Below, piece after piece: positions 11,360 through 21,424 of a stretch of 64,000 nucleotides of DNA (the stretch's first letter is position 1; every line of letters starts with the position of its first letter). This stretch comes from Alisma plantago-aquatica (lineage: Eukaryota > Streptophyta > Magnoliopsida > Alismatales > Alismataceae): positions 525,535,303 to 525,599,302 of the forward strand of contig OY856409.1 in NCBI GenBank assembly GCA_963693085.1, written 5' to 3'. Both the position numbers and the translations under genes were made by a program. A model generated the notes under the pieces. The model ran no database searches and was not told where the DNA came from. It saw only the letters and a list, made by a program, of their open reading frames with translations.

Positions 11360-14220
11360 CTAATATTGTGATTTTTTATCAATTAACAATCCTTCATTGT
11401 GATCTCCGCGCACATACAAGTCATCATTAGCTTCAATATTTGTTGGTGTTGGCAACCCAACTGAGAATGGACTGGAGTCATCATACTTATCATAGTACTC
11501 TTCTTCATCTATAGGATCTTCAATGAATTGTCTTTTACCATGAAGAACAACTGACCATTTATCATTTGTAGGATCATCGATATAAAATACTTGTTTTGCC
11601 TGTGATGCCAATATGCATAGTTCACCCTTCTCGCCAATCTTGTCAAAGTTCACTAAAGTGAAACCCAATTCATCCACTATAACTCCTTCGGTGTTATCAA
11701 CCCAATTACATTTGTAGAGTGGAATTCTGAAATCTATGTAGTCAAACTCCCATATGTCTTCAATGACACCGTAATATGACATTTTAGCTTCATGTGGACT
11801 CTTATCCTTTGCACTTGCAAAAAACATAGTCGACGCTTGAAGGGTGACCCCACTGTTTTGGATGACACTCTTATCATCTTGGCACTTTGTGTAATATGTG
11901 AATCCATTAATGTCATACCCTTCATAAGAAATAACATTCAATTTCGGTTTAAAGGCGAGGCATTTGATAGTTTCAGTAATATCATCTGGTGTTTGAGATA
12001 GTTGATGTAAGACTTTATCTTCAAACCACTTAATAAATGTCTTATTATGCTCTCTAGCAAGCCACATTGTATTGGCTCGAGGATATTGTCTCTTGATGCA
12101 AACACTCACTTCGTCCATGTTGTGTAAAATATACAAGTGAATTTGTTCCAACTGCTCACGGCTAATTACTTTCACCCGTGATCCCAAAATTCCTTTGCCA
12201 AATTGCTCCTCAATATTCTTGTCATTACCAGGAGTGTCATTACCACTGAAAAAGTCATTGCAAAAATCCATAACCTCTCTCGCCACATAACCCTCAATAA
12301 TACTCCCTTCAGGCCGATAACGGTTTCAAACATCACTTTTAAAAATGCCCATGTATCGTACAAAGGGATACATCTAATGCAAGAAAATTGGTCCCAACAT
12401 TTTCACTCCCCTAGTCAAGTGGACAACAAGATGTACCATGGTATCAAAGAAAGACGGAGGAAAATACGTCTCAAGCTGACATAGGGTAACAACCACTTCT
12501 CTTTGCAAATTATTGAGAGTATCAGGGTCAATAACTTTGTTGTACAAACTGTTGAAAAAGAAACAAAGTCTGGTGATTGCAAATCTTACATGCTTCGGTA
12601 ATATAGATCGAATTGCCACAGGAAATATTTGTTGCATTAGAGTGTGACAATCATGAGAATTAGGACCTATCAACTTCAGATCTTTCATTGATACCAATCT
12701 ACGGATGTTGGATTAGTAACCCTGTGGCACCTTAACATTTATGAAACATTCACAAAAATCTTTCTTCTCCTTTCTAGACAATGTGTAACAAGCGGGAGGC
12801 AAGTATGTTCTCCGATTTCCCATTTCATGAAATTCTGTTAATTTTGACGTTATTCCCATTTCACGTAGGTCCAGACTGGATTTTATCCCATCTTTAGTCT
12901 TACCTGGTATATTCAACAAAGTACCAATGACACTATCACATACATTTTTCTCAACGTGCATGACATCGATACAATGTCTGACTGTCAAAGAACTCCAATA
13001 AGGAAGATCCCAAAATATTGACTTCTTCTTGAATAAAGATTTGTCACTCCATGTGGCCATAGTACATTGTGATCTCTTACCAAATTCATTGACAAAGTCT
13101 TTTACTCTTTCATAAACAACCTCCCCTGGTATAGGTTTAGGTGCACTCCGTTCCTTATTCAATCCATTGAATGCTTTGCGCTTCCTAAGATACGGATGGA
13201 ATTTTGTAAGAAACCTTCGATGACCAAGATATACAGTCTTACCACCATGTTTTAGTCTTGTTGAATCAGTGTTCTCTTCACATATAGGACACACTTTAGC
13301 TCCTTTGACACTATATCCAGACAAATTCCCATATGCTAGAAAGTCATTAATAGTGCAAAACAACATAGCATGCACACGAAATGTCTCTCTTCGTGAAGCA
13401 TCATAGGTCATCACAACTTCACCCCAGAGTTTCTTTAATTTATCAATCAGAGGTTCAAGATAAACATCAATATCATTTCTAGGTTGTTTAGGGAACGATA
13501 TCAACAACGACAACATTGCGTACTTATTTTTCATACACAGCCAGGGAGGAAGATTGTATATAACAAGCATGACTGGCCAAGTGCTATGTTGGATGCTCAA
13601 TGTCCCGTACATATTCATCCCATCTGTACAAAGCCCAAGTCTTAGATTCCTGACTTCTTCACCAAATTCAGGGTACAATAGATCAATCTTCTTCCACTGT
13701 GCGGAACCAGACGTATGTCGTAGGATCCCATCATTATTTTTCTTAACATCTACATGCCACCTCAAATTCTTCGCATCTATCAGATTGGCAAACAAGCGTT
13801 GAAACTGTGATATTATAGGTAGATACCACATCACCTTGGCAGGAGAACCAATTTTGGACTCCCCCGAAGTCGTCAATTTATACCGTGACACACCACATTT
13901 TGGACAATCTTTCAAATCCACATAGTCCTTTTGAAATAATATACAATCATTCGAACATGCGTGTATCTTCTTGGCATCCATTCCCATTGGGCACAACAAT
14001 TTCTTTACCTGGTATGTTGAGATTGGCAGCTCATTTCCTTCAGGAAGTATTTCTTTCAACAAAGACAACAATGGCGTGAAGCTTTTGTTGCTCCATCTAT
14101 TGTTAGCTTTCAACTTATACAATCTCAACACAGTGCTAAGCTTCATAAACTTAGTACAACCTGTGTATAACGATATCTCAAAATCATTCACAATGTTTCT
14201 AAAAATGGGAGGTGGATCGG
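11360..14220 (-). pseudogene. TNP2-like transposase of CACTA-2, three nonsense codons
   Basis: This is the catalytic transposase of a CACTA transposon, which cuts and joins element ends in the nucleus. One reading frame runs from about 14220 to 11360 (about 950 codons) with no frameshift. It is broken only by TAA at 12713-12715, TAG at 12374-12376 and TGA at 12326-12328. The first part is the tnp2 transposase domain: LYTGCTKFMKLSTVLRLYKL, LLSLLKEILPEGNELP, KIHACSNDCILF, LRLGLCTDGMNMYG and DVMHVEKNVCDSVIGTLLNI. The middle part is DUF4218-like: GPNSHDCHTLMQQIFPVAI, LCQLETYFPPSFFD and RPEGSIIEGYVAREVMDF. The end is DUF4216-like (QAKQVFYIDDPTNDKWSVVL). The first in-frame residues (HTDPPPIFRNIVNDFE) adjoin foreign sequence, so the N-terminal associated domain is missing. 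The family assignment is strong. Confidence 0.9.
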
Positions 14221-15730
14221 TGTGCTCTATCCCACAACTAGAGAAAAGAAGCCAAGACCATTTGGTCAGTCTAATCAGTCTCTAAGACTTTTTGGACGTG
14301 AGTCCCAAGACCGTTAAGACTCCAAGACCATTTGGATGAAGATCGGCTGGAGGCACTTTTCTCCAAACCATTTGGATCCAAAACCGTGTGAAGCATTCTC
14401 ACGTAAAAAATGTGAAGATGCCATCCTAGCCTATAAATAGGACCAGTAGGGTCATCATTTGGGCATTGATTCGGGGATGCCACCAGACTGCACAAATGCA
14501 AGGCTCGATCCAGCTCCATCCACGCCATTGTCACACCGTCCATATCTCCTCTTATAGCGAGCAAGGAGGTCGAGAAGAGAAAGAAGGTGGAGAAGAAGAT
14601 CTTCCTGGTCTACCTTGGTGGTTCTTCCTCCTCATCCAGATCTGCCCCGGCATGATGTAGAGGACTGTATCATCTTCATCGAACTGCGACTACCTTCTAC
14701 ATCATGCTCATGGTGGAATCTTCCCTCTCTCTTATTCTTCTTATTCCTCGCATCATGAGCGAGTAGTTCCTTTTCGCTGGGGTGCGGGGACTAGCCTCGC
14801 TGCCCATGCTTTCATGTCTTTTCATTTAACATTCAAAGGTAATGTATACACTTTTTATTTCGTTGTTAATCGATAATATTTGTAGATTGTTTACATGCTT
14901 GCTTTCATCTTGTTCTTTACTATGTTGTGAGAACTTCTATATGTGGGGTAGAATGTCGATTAATGAGGTTGACTCCCAAACTAGAAATAGAATAGGATTC
15001 CTTGAGGTTGTAAGTGTATGATCCATGAGGGGACGATCCATCTAACCTATGGTGATGCTTCTGTGGCCTAAACATCCCACAGGGAGGGCCACAACTTCAG
15101 TTGGATATATGTATCTTCATTGTGAATCATCGATGTTTGCTTATAGACTAATTGCCTACCTTTTTGTTTGTTAGCAAGGTTGACTCCTTGACGAGAACTT
15201 TTGATAGGATTCCTTGAGGTCGTAAGTGTATGATCTGTGAGGGGACGAGCCATCTAGCCTACGATGATGCTTCTATAGCCTAAACATCCCTTAGGGAGGG
15301 CCTCGGCCTCAGTTGGATGTTGTATCTTCAGAAATATAAGTGTATATCCAGATGGCAACGAGACATCTGATGCCTAAGGGGATTCTTACGCAGACCTAAA
15401 CATCCTTTAGGGAGGGTTCACAATAGTTCTATTTGGATAGTTAGATTCTTGCATGGATGTTATGTGTTTGGATGTGTTTGCATGTGCAGTGGTGGTAAAA
15501 CCCAGTACCATCCCAGCGATTCCATATCATTAAACTAGAACAAACATTAATTCTGCTCTTTACTTTCATGCACTTAGTTTAATTAACCTCAAATCAACCA
15601 ATCGTTCTAAATATTAGTCTTACTTGAATTAGATTCGACTAACAAAAATTCTAAAAAATGTTGTCTCATGGGATTTGATCCTTAACTATATTTTGATAAG
15701 ACCCGTCCGCTTGTGGGTGGTATTATTGCA
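14221..15730 (+). mobile_element. Probable LTR (solo or 5') of an unassigned LTR retrotransposon
   Basis: The block starts with TG exactly where the TNP2 frame of CACTA-2 is interrupted and ends at 'tattattgca'. It has a TATA core (ctataaatagg, 14431-14441), a downstream C/T-rich leader, and about 210-bp internal tandem repeats. The end region (gggatttgatccttaactat...acccgtccgcttgtgggtgg) resembles the 3' part of Athila/Tat-type LTRs. The 'ttttggtaaaatctcaggga' that follows could be a decayed 'tggcgccgttgccgggga' primer site. No second LTR or target duplication is seen, so the boundaries are provisional. Confidence 0.4.
14960..15440 (+). repeat. About 210-bp tandem repeats inside the probable LTR
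   Basis: Two full copies share 'aggattccttgaggt(t/c)gtaa', a 'gaggggacga(t/g)ccatcta' block and 'cctaaacatccc..agggagggcc'. Their markers lie at about 14994 and 15208. A third, shorter and more diverged copy follows at about 15330-15420 (gacctaaacatcctttaggg). Confidence 0.8.
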
Positions 15731-15844
15731 TGAGGTTTTGGTAAAATCTCAGGGATTTCAACCCCGAGTGGATTTATAGTGCGATAATATTCCACGTCAG
15801 GATGTTACAATAAAATACAATCACCTTCCACATTATTGAAGTAT

Positions 15845-16170
15845 CTTCAACCTCCTTGAAGTAGCCTTCTTGAAGTAACTTCAAGTCCTTGAAGCAACCT
15901 TCACAACCTTGAAGTAGCTCCACCACCTTGAGATAACCGTCATCTAGAAGTAGCTCCAACCTCCTTCAAAGTAGCCTTCTTGAAGTCACCTCAAGCAACC
16001 TTGGAGCAGCCTTCACCACCTTGAAGTAGCTTCACCTCCTTGAGATAGCTTTCACATAGAGGTAGCTCCAACCTCCTTTGAAGCATCCTTCTTGAAATAA
16101 CCTCAAACACACCTTGGATCAGCCTTCACTTTGTCGAAGTAGCACCAAGCAACCTCCTTTCAACAGCCTC
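15845..16170. repeat. 110-bp tandem repeats in Copia-1 left LTR
   Basis: Three copies of a 110-112 bp unit built on 'gtagccttcttgaagt', 'cctcaag' and 'cacctccttgagata'. Markers fall at 15861, 15971 and 16083. The right LTR carries the same array (about 31990-32310), so it was present in the parental LTR. Confidence 0.85.
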
Positions 16171-16425
16171 CAACCCTCTGAGTAGGTATGATTGGAAGAA
16201 AGAAATATATAACAAATGAAGTACAATGCCTTGACTCCTATATCAAGCATTTAGACCTCCTATCCACTTAATATGGATGTTGTTATGTGGTGCCTAGGAG
16301 ATAGTAGCTATAGGACACAACTTTTGAGCACAAGGTAGAAGATAGCAAGTGATTCTCATCTTTGAGGCTATCTAGAATGGATGCTCAATTGTAGCTTGTG
16401 TGTTTTGGGCGTCCTAAGGCCTCTC

Positions 16426-16435
16426 CTATTTATAG
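16426..16435 (-). promoter_or_regulatory. LTR TATA box, Copia-1 left LTR
   Basis: CTATAAATAG on the minus strand, in the orientation of the element. The right LTR has the matching ctataaataa at about 32608-32617. Confidence 0.55.
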
Positions 16436-17198
16436 GAATGGTTTATAAGTGTTTAGGGATGTTCTAGGGAGTCTCATGAGTGTTCTTAGTGCTTAACTAG
16501 CCATTAGGTAGAAAGTAGTTGGGTTGCAACACTAAAATGTTTGTTAAATGTGAAGTTTCCAGAACTTTGCTCGGTCGACAATATTATTGACTAGATGACT
16601 CTCGGTCCACAATATTATCTACTAGATGATTGTCAGGTTCAACTTGCTTTAGTGACTATATGTATGTCTCTCTCTTGTTTAAACCTATTACGAGGGACAT
16701 ATCTCAATCGACAATATTTTCGATCAAAATTGACTCAGAACTAAAGATTTGCAAAGTTATTTCTTGGTTGTTTGAGTGTTTGACCAAGTGATTCTTGGTC
16801 GACAATTTTGTCGATCAAGATGGACTTTTTTCAAGGATTTTAAGTGTATGTGAGGTCCTATTGATGACTCATGTGAAACATATCATCCCTAAAGTCTTCA
16901 TGTGAGTCTAAGATAGGGTTTTGGGTGGATAGGGAAGATCTAACACTTGATTTACCTGACATCGAAGTACTTTTACATTATATACTTGTACATGTTTTTA
17001 CATTGAGTAAAATCATGCAAAATATTAAACATTTAACCACACTGATCTTCAACTTGTTTTGTCCTTCAATTATCCACTTAGTATGATCCCCTTATTTCCT
17101 TGAACCGTAAAATACTCAAGTAGCACGTTAGATCCACAAGAATGAAATGTTTGTCATCATGAAAACAAAGGGTATGATAATGTCCAATTTAGCCAACA

Positions 17199-17215
17199 AT
17201 CTCCCCCTTTTTGAA
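17199..17215 (-). other. Copia-1 polypurine tract
   Basis: On the minus strand, aaaaagggggagatt directly precedes the LTR start TGTTGGCTAAATTGG. A purine run ending at the 3' LTR primes plus-strand DNA synthesis. Confidence 0.7.
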
Positions 17216-19849
17216 GATGACAAAATTTAAATAAAATAAGGAAAAATATCTAAAATAAAATGAGTTTCATACATGTGATGTACCTGAGATGAATAGATTC
17301 TTTTGATATCATAAAATATGTGCTAATATGAGCATGATATCCATCTATTAAGGCAATGTAGCAACAATTAATGTTAAGCCAAGAGATCATGAAACTCATA
17401 AGAATATTTTACTTTAATTTGCTTTGTTTTATTTCCCCACTTTGTCATTTCAAAAATATAATCATATGTGTAAGTCAATAAGACTCCCCCTTAATTGATT
17501 ACTCCCCCTTAATTTCTTACCTCAGAAAGAATGTCAAATTTAGCCACAATTCAAAAACCAATATTATTTTCTCATCCATTTGCAAGGGATATTAAGACCT
17601 GAAATGATATGAGATTCCTTTAGGCTCATGGTAGGATCAATGAATGTATTTTTTGTATAAATTTCTCAACCATTTACAAGGAAGTTAACAACTAAAATGA
17701 TATGATATTCCTTTAGGCTCATAGTGGAATCAATAAATGTATCTCTAACCAAATATAAGGGATGTTATGCCCAAATTTGTATAGAGAATCCAATTAAGAG
17801 AAAAAATATATGCACATTATTTCCAAGAATTTTTGTGAGCTCCCCCTTAATCTAATAACAAAAATGAGTTAAAAAATACTAAGGTATTTCAAATCATAAC
17901 CAACTTTAAAATCAATTGATTAAGTAGGATTATGAGTCAATTTTTATAAGGAATCTTGTTTCTTGCACTATTTTGGTTTAAAAATTTCTCTCATTCTAAG
18001 TATTTAACATGATGAACAAATTACATATTTAATATACCAACGTTGGGTGCAAGTGAATGATTTGATTTATAAATAAGCATTTTTGTTAGGCTTATTTTTG
18101 ATCGATCATGACTTTGACCGGGGTGCCCCTCAGTCAAACAATTTTTTGACCAAGAGGCAGTTCTATAGACTTCCAATTAATACAGTTTATCTTAGTTTGA
18201 TAAATATATAAAATTTTCCTCTATATAACTATGTGATCAATAAACTTTATTCATATTTAATTATGTTTCAAGTCACATGTTTAAGCAACATAGATATCTT
18301 CTCTTATAATTTTATTTTGGAAAGACTTGTTATCGCCATTTGAAGAGTATGATGTTTATGAGTGTCTAGAGTTAAATGACCTCAAGTCTTATCCATTGAT
18401 GCTTGTCATATAAAAATCTATTTCTTCTCATTATATCCTAACTTTATTTCATCATGCCCATATAGTTCCAATGAATGTTTTGCCATAGGTCTAGGAACTG
18501 GATTTTATTCATTTTTCTTAGTAAGTTCATATATCCATTGTCAAGTAATCAACTCTTTTAGGATATGACTAAGTATTTTTGTGTATAATCATCATTTATG
18601 TGGACTTATAAATTCTAGATGCTTTTCTATATATTGAATATTCCAGGATAAAGTCTTTTTGTGACTTAGGATTTTGTCTTTACCATCTTTTATTAACGAT
18701 AGAATTCACATAATGCCAAATAAATTTTTGCGAATAATTTATAGTGAGAAAAGTTTTAGTTTTGAAAAAAATTACTTTTTCTTTTCTAGAATACACAAAT
18801 TTTAGATTTATCACAAAAATTTAGGTAATGATTATATTCTAGCCAAGTTTCTTGTATGAACAATTTTTTTATGCAATAAAAAACTGATTATTTTCAAATA
18901 GTGTCCATAGAGTTAGGTGGTTTACAATCATTTTTCTTTTATTAACAACTTTGATATTTTATTATGAATCATAACCATTGTCATACTACATATGATGTAG
19001 CATGTTTACAAATAGCATATTTAAAAGTTTAAATCGACATCACCAATGACAAAAGTTTTACCTTTGAAACTTTCTCAAAATGTGAACAATAATTTTACAT
19101 TCTCTCCAAGTATATGAAAGTCTTCTTATTCCCGATCATATTCTTGTTTAAGAAATTTCTATAGACCATCTAAACCTGCAAGGTATGAAAGTTTTGGTCC
19201 CCGTATAATGGTCCTTTTGTTTAGGTTCATTCAAATATTTAGAACAATCTAATATGAAGAGTTCATTATAGATTTGAGTCACCAAAATTAATTGCAGCAA
19301 ATAATTTCATTCTTAATAAATAGTTATGACAGAACTACTTTTGATCAAACTTTTCTTTGAACAGAAGACTTCTCGGTCGAAATCTTTGTCGACCGAGATG
19401 ATGTTCTATAGATTTTCTAGTGAAAACAATTTTGATAGAACAACCTTTGGTCGAACTTTTCCTTGATTGGAAGAGATTTTGGTCGAGTTCTTTGTCGACA
19501 AAGATGAAGTTATGTTCATTATCAGTAAATTCAACATTTCTAATGCAACCATATCATTCCATTTTTCTTGGATGACACAATTAAGAAATCAAAATATACA
19601 AACATATGCAAGTTCAAGCTTATTTTAGTTGAGGTTAGGCACTGTGAATTTCAAAGTGAAGTTTAGGTCAAATATCAACTAACATGTCCAACCATTTTAA
19701 GTTGAAGGTTTTGAAACCCAAACCAAATCAACATCGTTTTTCATCTTGTATGTACAAGAAAATGAATTATGACCAAGATGTAAATAGTAATGAAAACAAA
19801 TAAAATCAATTTCATTTATCTTCCTAGCATTTTGGTTATGTGCTAGATT
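17216..19849 (-). other. AT-rich internal region of Copia-1 without recognisable pol
   Basis: No protease, integrase, RT or RNase H motif is found on either strand. Near 19370-19505 several GGTCGA...TCGACC words recur (ggtcgaaatctttgtcgacc), the same words as in the LTRs. The region probably holds a diverged non-coding insert of a non-autonomous derivative, or a very decayed pol. Confidence 0.45.
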
Positions 19850-21419
19850 GTCTTTGGGCACATACATGATTTTTTATTTGGGTTTTTGTGTTTTTCTTAT
19901 TCTAGGCTTTTGAGAAGATTTTTTTTAGGTACATAGCCTATACCACTTCTTCTTTTTTGTCCAAAAGAGTTCTCCAAGATTTTATCAAGAATATTATTAC
20001 TCTTTATACTATCAACATGTTTTGTAGCTTAGTAATTTCATCAATTTTCTTTGCAATATCTAGTTTTGCTTGATCTAAACTTAAAATCAAAGAATCTCTT
20101 TCTCTAAAAATAATATTGTAATTTTAATGACAACATATAATAGGTTGAGTTTGATCATTATTCATCATAGCAAGAAATTCAACCTTTTCTTGAGAAAGAA
20201 GATTATTGTTGTTTTCTAGAGAAAGCAACATGATATTGTAATCATTAATAGATTATTTCAATGTATCTTTTTTTGGGTTAAGGATTTCGTTTTCAAAAGT
20301 AAGATCATTCAATTTAGCGTACAAATCATCATTAGTTTTTGTAAGCTTATTTAATTTCCTTCAACAATCAACATATATATCATGTAGTTCTTCAATACTA
20401 GTGACTAGCTCTTCTTTAGATAAATGAAGAAGACTTACCTAAATTTCTTCATTGGTTGTTGTAATGAAAAAACTTACCATGTCTTCTTTAATCATGAGAC
20501 ATTCTACTTGTTCTTCTTCACTCTCATTATCATCACTTGAATCATCCCAAGATGCTTTGTAGGGCTTTTCTTTCTTCTTGAGAGATGATTTCTTTCCCTT
20601 CTTGACTTCAGGACACCCATTTTTTAAATGTCCATTCTTGTCGCATTCAGATCACCTAAGGGAAGAAGAAGAAGAGACACCATAAATTATGTTAGATTTA
20701 AATCTTCTATATTTCTTACCATTTACAAACTCCTCTTCATTATGTTCTTCACTTATTTCATTACTTTCTTAATTGATAGCTTTAGTTACTTCCTTGAATG
20801 CAATGTCCTTCCTTTTCTCCTTTTTGTGTTCAACCACTAGTCTTTCTTCTTTTCAAGGGTAACTTCATGAGTCTCTAGATTGCTAATGAGTTGCTCCATC
20901 CTCAATGTGGTAATGTCATTGTCTTCTTCAATGGTTGTCACCTTTATCTTGTATTTTGGAGGCAAGGATATAAGGATCTTGGACACCTAGTCTTCCTCAT
21001 TTATATACTTACTGAATGCACTCATGTTGTTAACAATAGAATAAAATCTTGCATACAGTTCACTAATGGACTCATTAGGTTGCATACAAAATTGTTCAAA
21101 CTTTTGTTTAAGCATGTTAATTTTGGTATTATTCACTTGAGTTGTAGATTCATGTGTAATTGAAAGTTTATTCCATATTTCATAAGCAATTTCACATGTA
21201 GATATCCTATTAAACTCAATAACAAAAATGGAACAATATAAAATGTTACCTCTTTTGCATTCAGTTGAACTTGCTTTATCATTTTGGGATTCCATGTTGC
21301 ATACTTTGTAGTAGGATGTGCATAGGGTAAAGACACCATTCTCCAAAGCTCCAGGATAATCCTTTGGAAGTAAAATTGCATTCTACTTTTCCAATAAGTG
21401 TAGATTCTTCCATCGAAGG
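19850..21419 (-). pseudogene. Copia-1 gag relic (UBN2-type)
   Basis: Gag forms the virus-like particle that packages element RNA in the cytoplasm. On the minus strand the frame opens at the insertion point with PPFDG then YTYWKSRMQFYFQ, the conserved N-terminal block. Next come VIEFNRISTCEIAYEIWNKL, ITHESTTQVNNTKINMLKQK and NESISELYARFYSIVNNMSA (21346-20987), the UBN2 domain. Near 20665-20615 is a zinc knuckle with ECDKNGHLKNGC, whose first Cys codon is now TGA. A basic stretch follows (KKGKKSSLKKKEKP), then SWDDSSDDNESEEEQ and a coiled-coil-like tail (LTKTNDDLYAKLNDLTFENE). Stops and frameshifts are frequent. The first few codons lie beyond Gypsy-1, at 31642 and above. Confidence 0.8.
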
Positions 21420-21424
21420 GTGGT
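21420..21424. repeat. Target-site duplication, left copy (Gypsy-1)
   Basis: GTGGT immediately before the LTR start TGTTAC. It is identical to the five bases after the right LTR (31642-31646). Confidence 0.9.

Larger units (their letters stand above)
6855..14220 (-). mobile_element. CACTA (En/Spm) element, CACTA-2, two-gene, 5' end cut
   Basis: The terminus at 6855 reads CACTAGTACATAACCGG and is followed by GGCCTTTAGTG/GTCGGTT-type subterminal repeats, the classic CACTA signature. Both genes lie on the minus strand: TNP2 (about 14220-11360) first, then a PF03004-like plus Ulp1-like gene (11069-7692). The terminus at 6855 is therefore the 3' end of the element. The 5' terminus is not found. 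The TNP2 frame reads outward to about 14220 and then meets LTR-like sequence, so an insertion or recombination removed the N-terminal part and the right TIR. It shares its terminal 11 bases and transposase type with CACTA-1, in the opposite orientation. Confidence 0.85.
15765..17198 (-). repeat. Copia-1 left LTR (3' LTR)
   Basis: Matches the right LTR in order and orientation: 'aaatacaatcaccttccaca' near 15810, the 110-bp repeats, 'tatcaagcatttagacctcc' near 16240, and the inner end 'tccaatttagccaaca' at 17183-17198. The outer first 200 or so bases of the LTR are missing, and sequence before 15765 belongs to another repeat. A minus-strand TATA core (ctataaatag) lies at 16426-16435. Confidence 0.75.
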
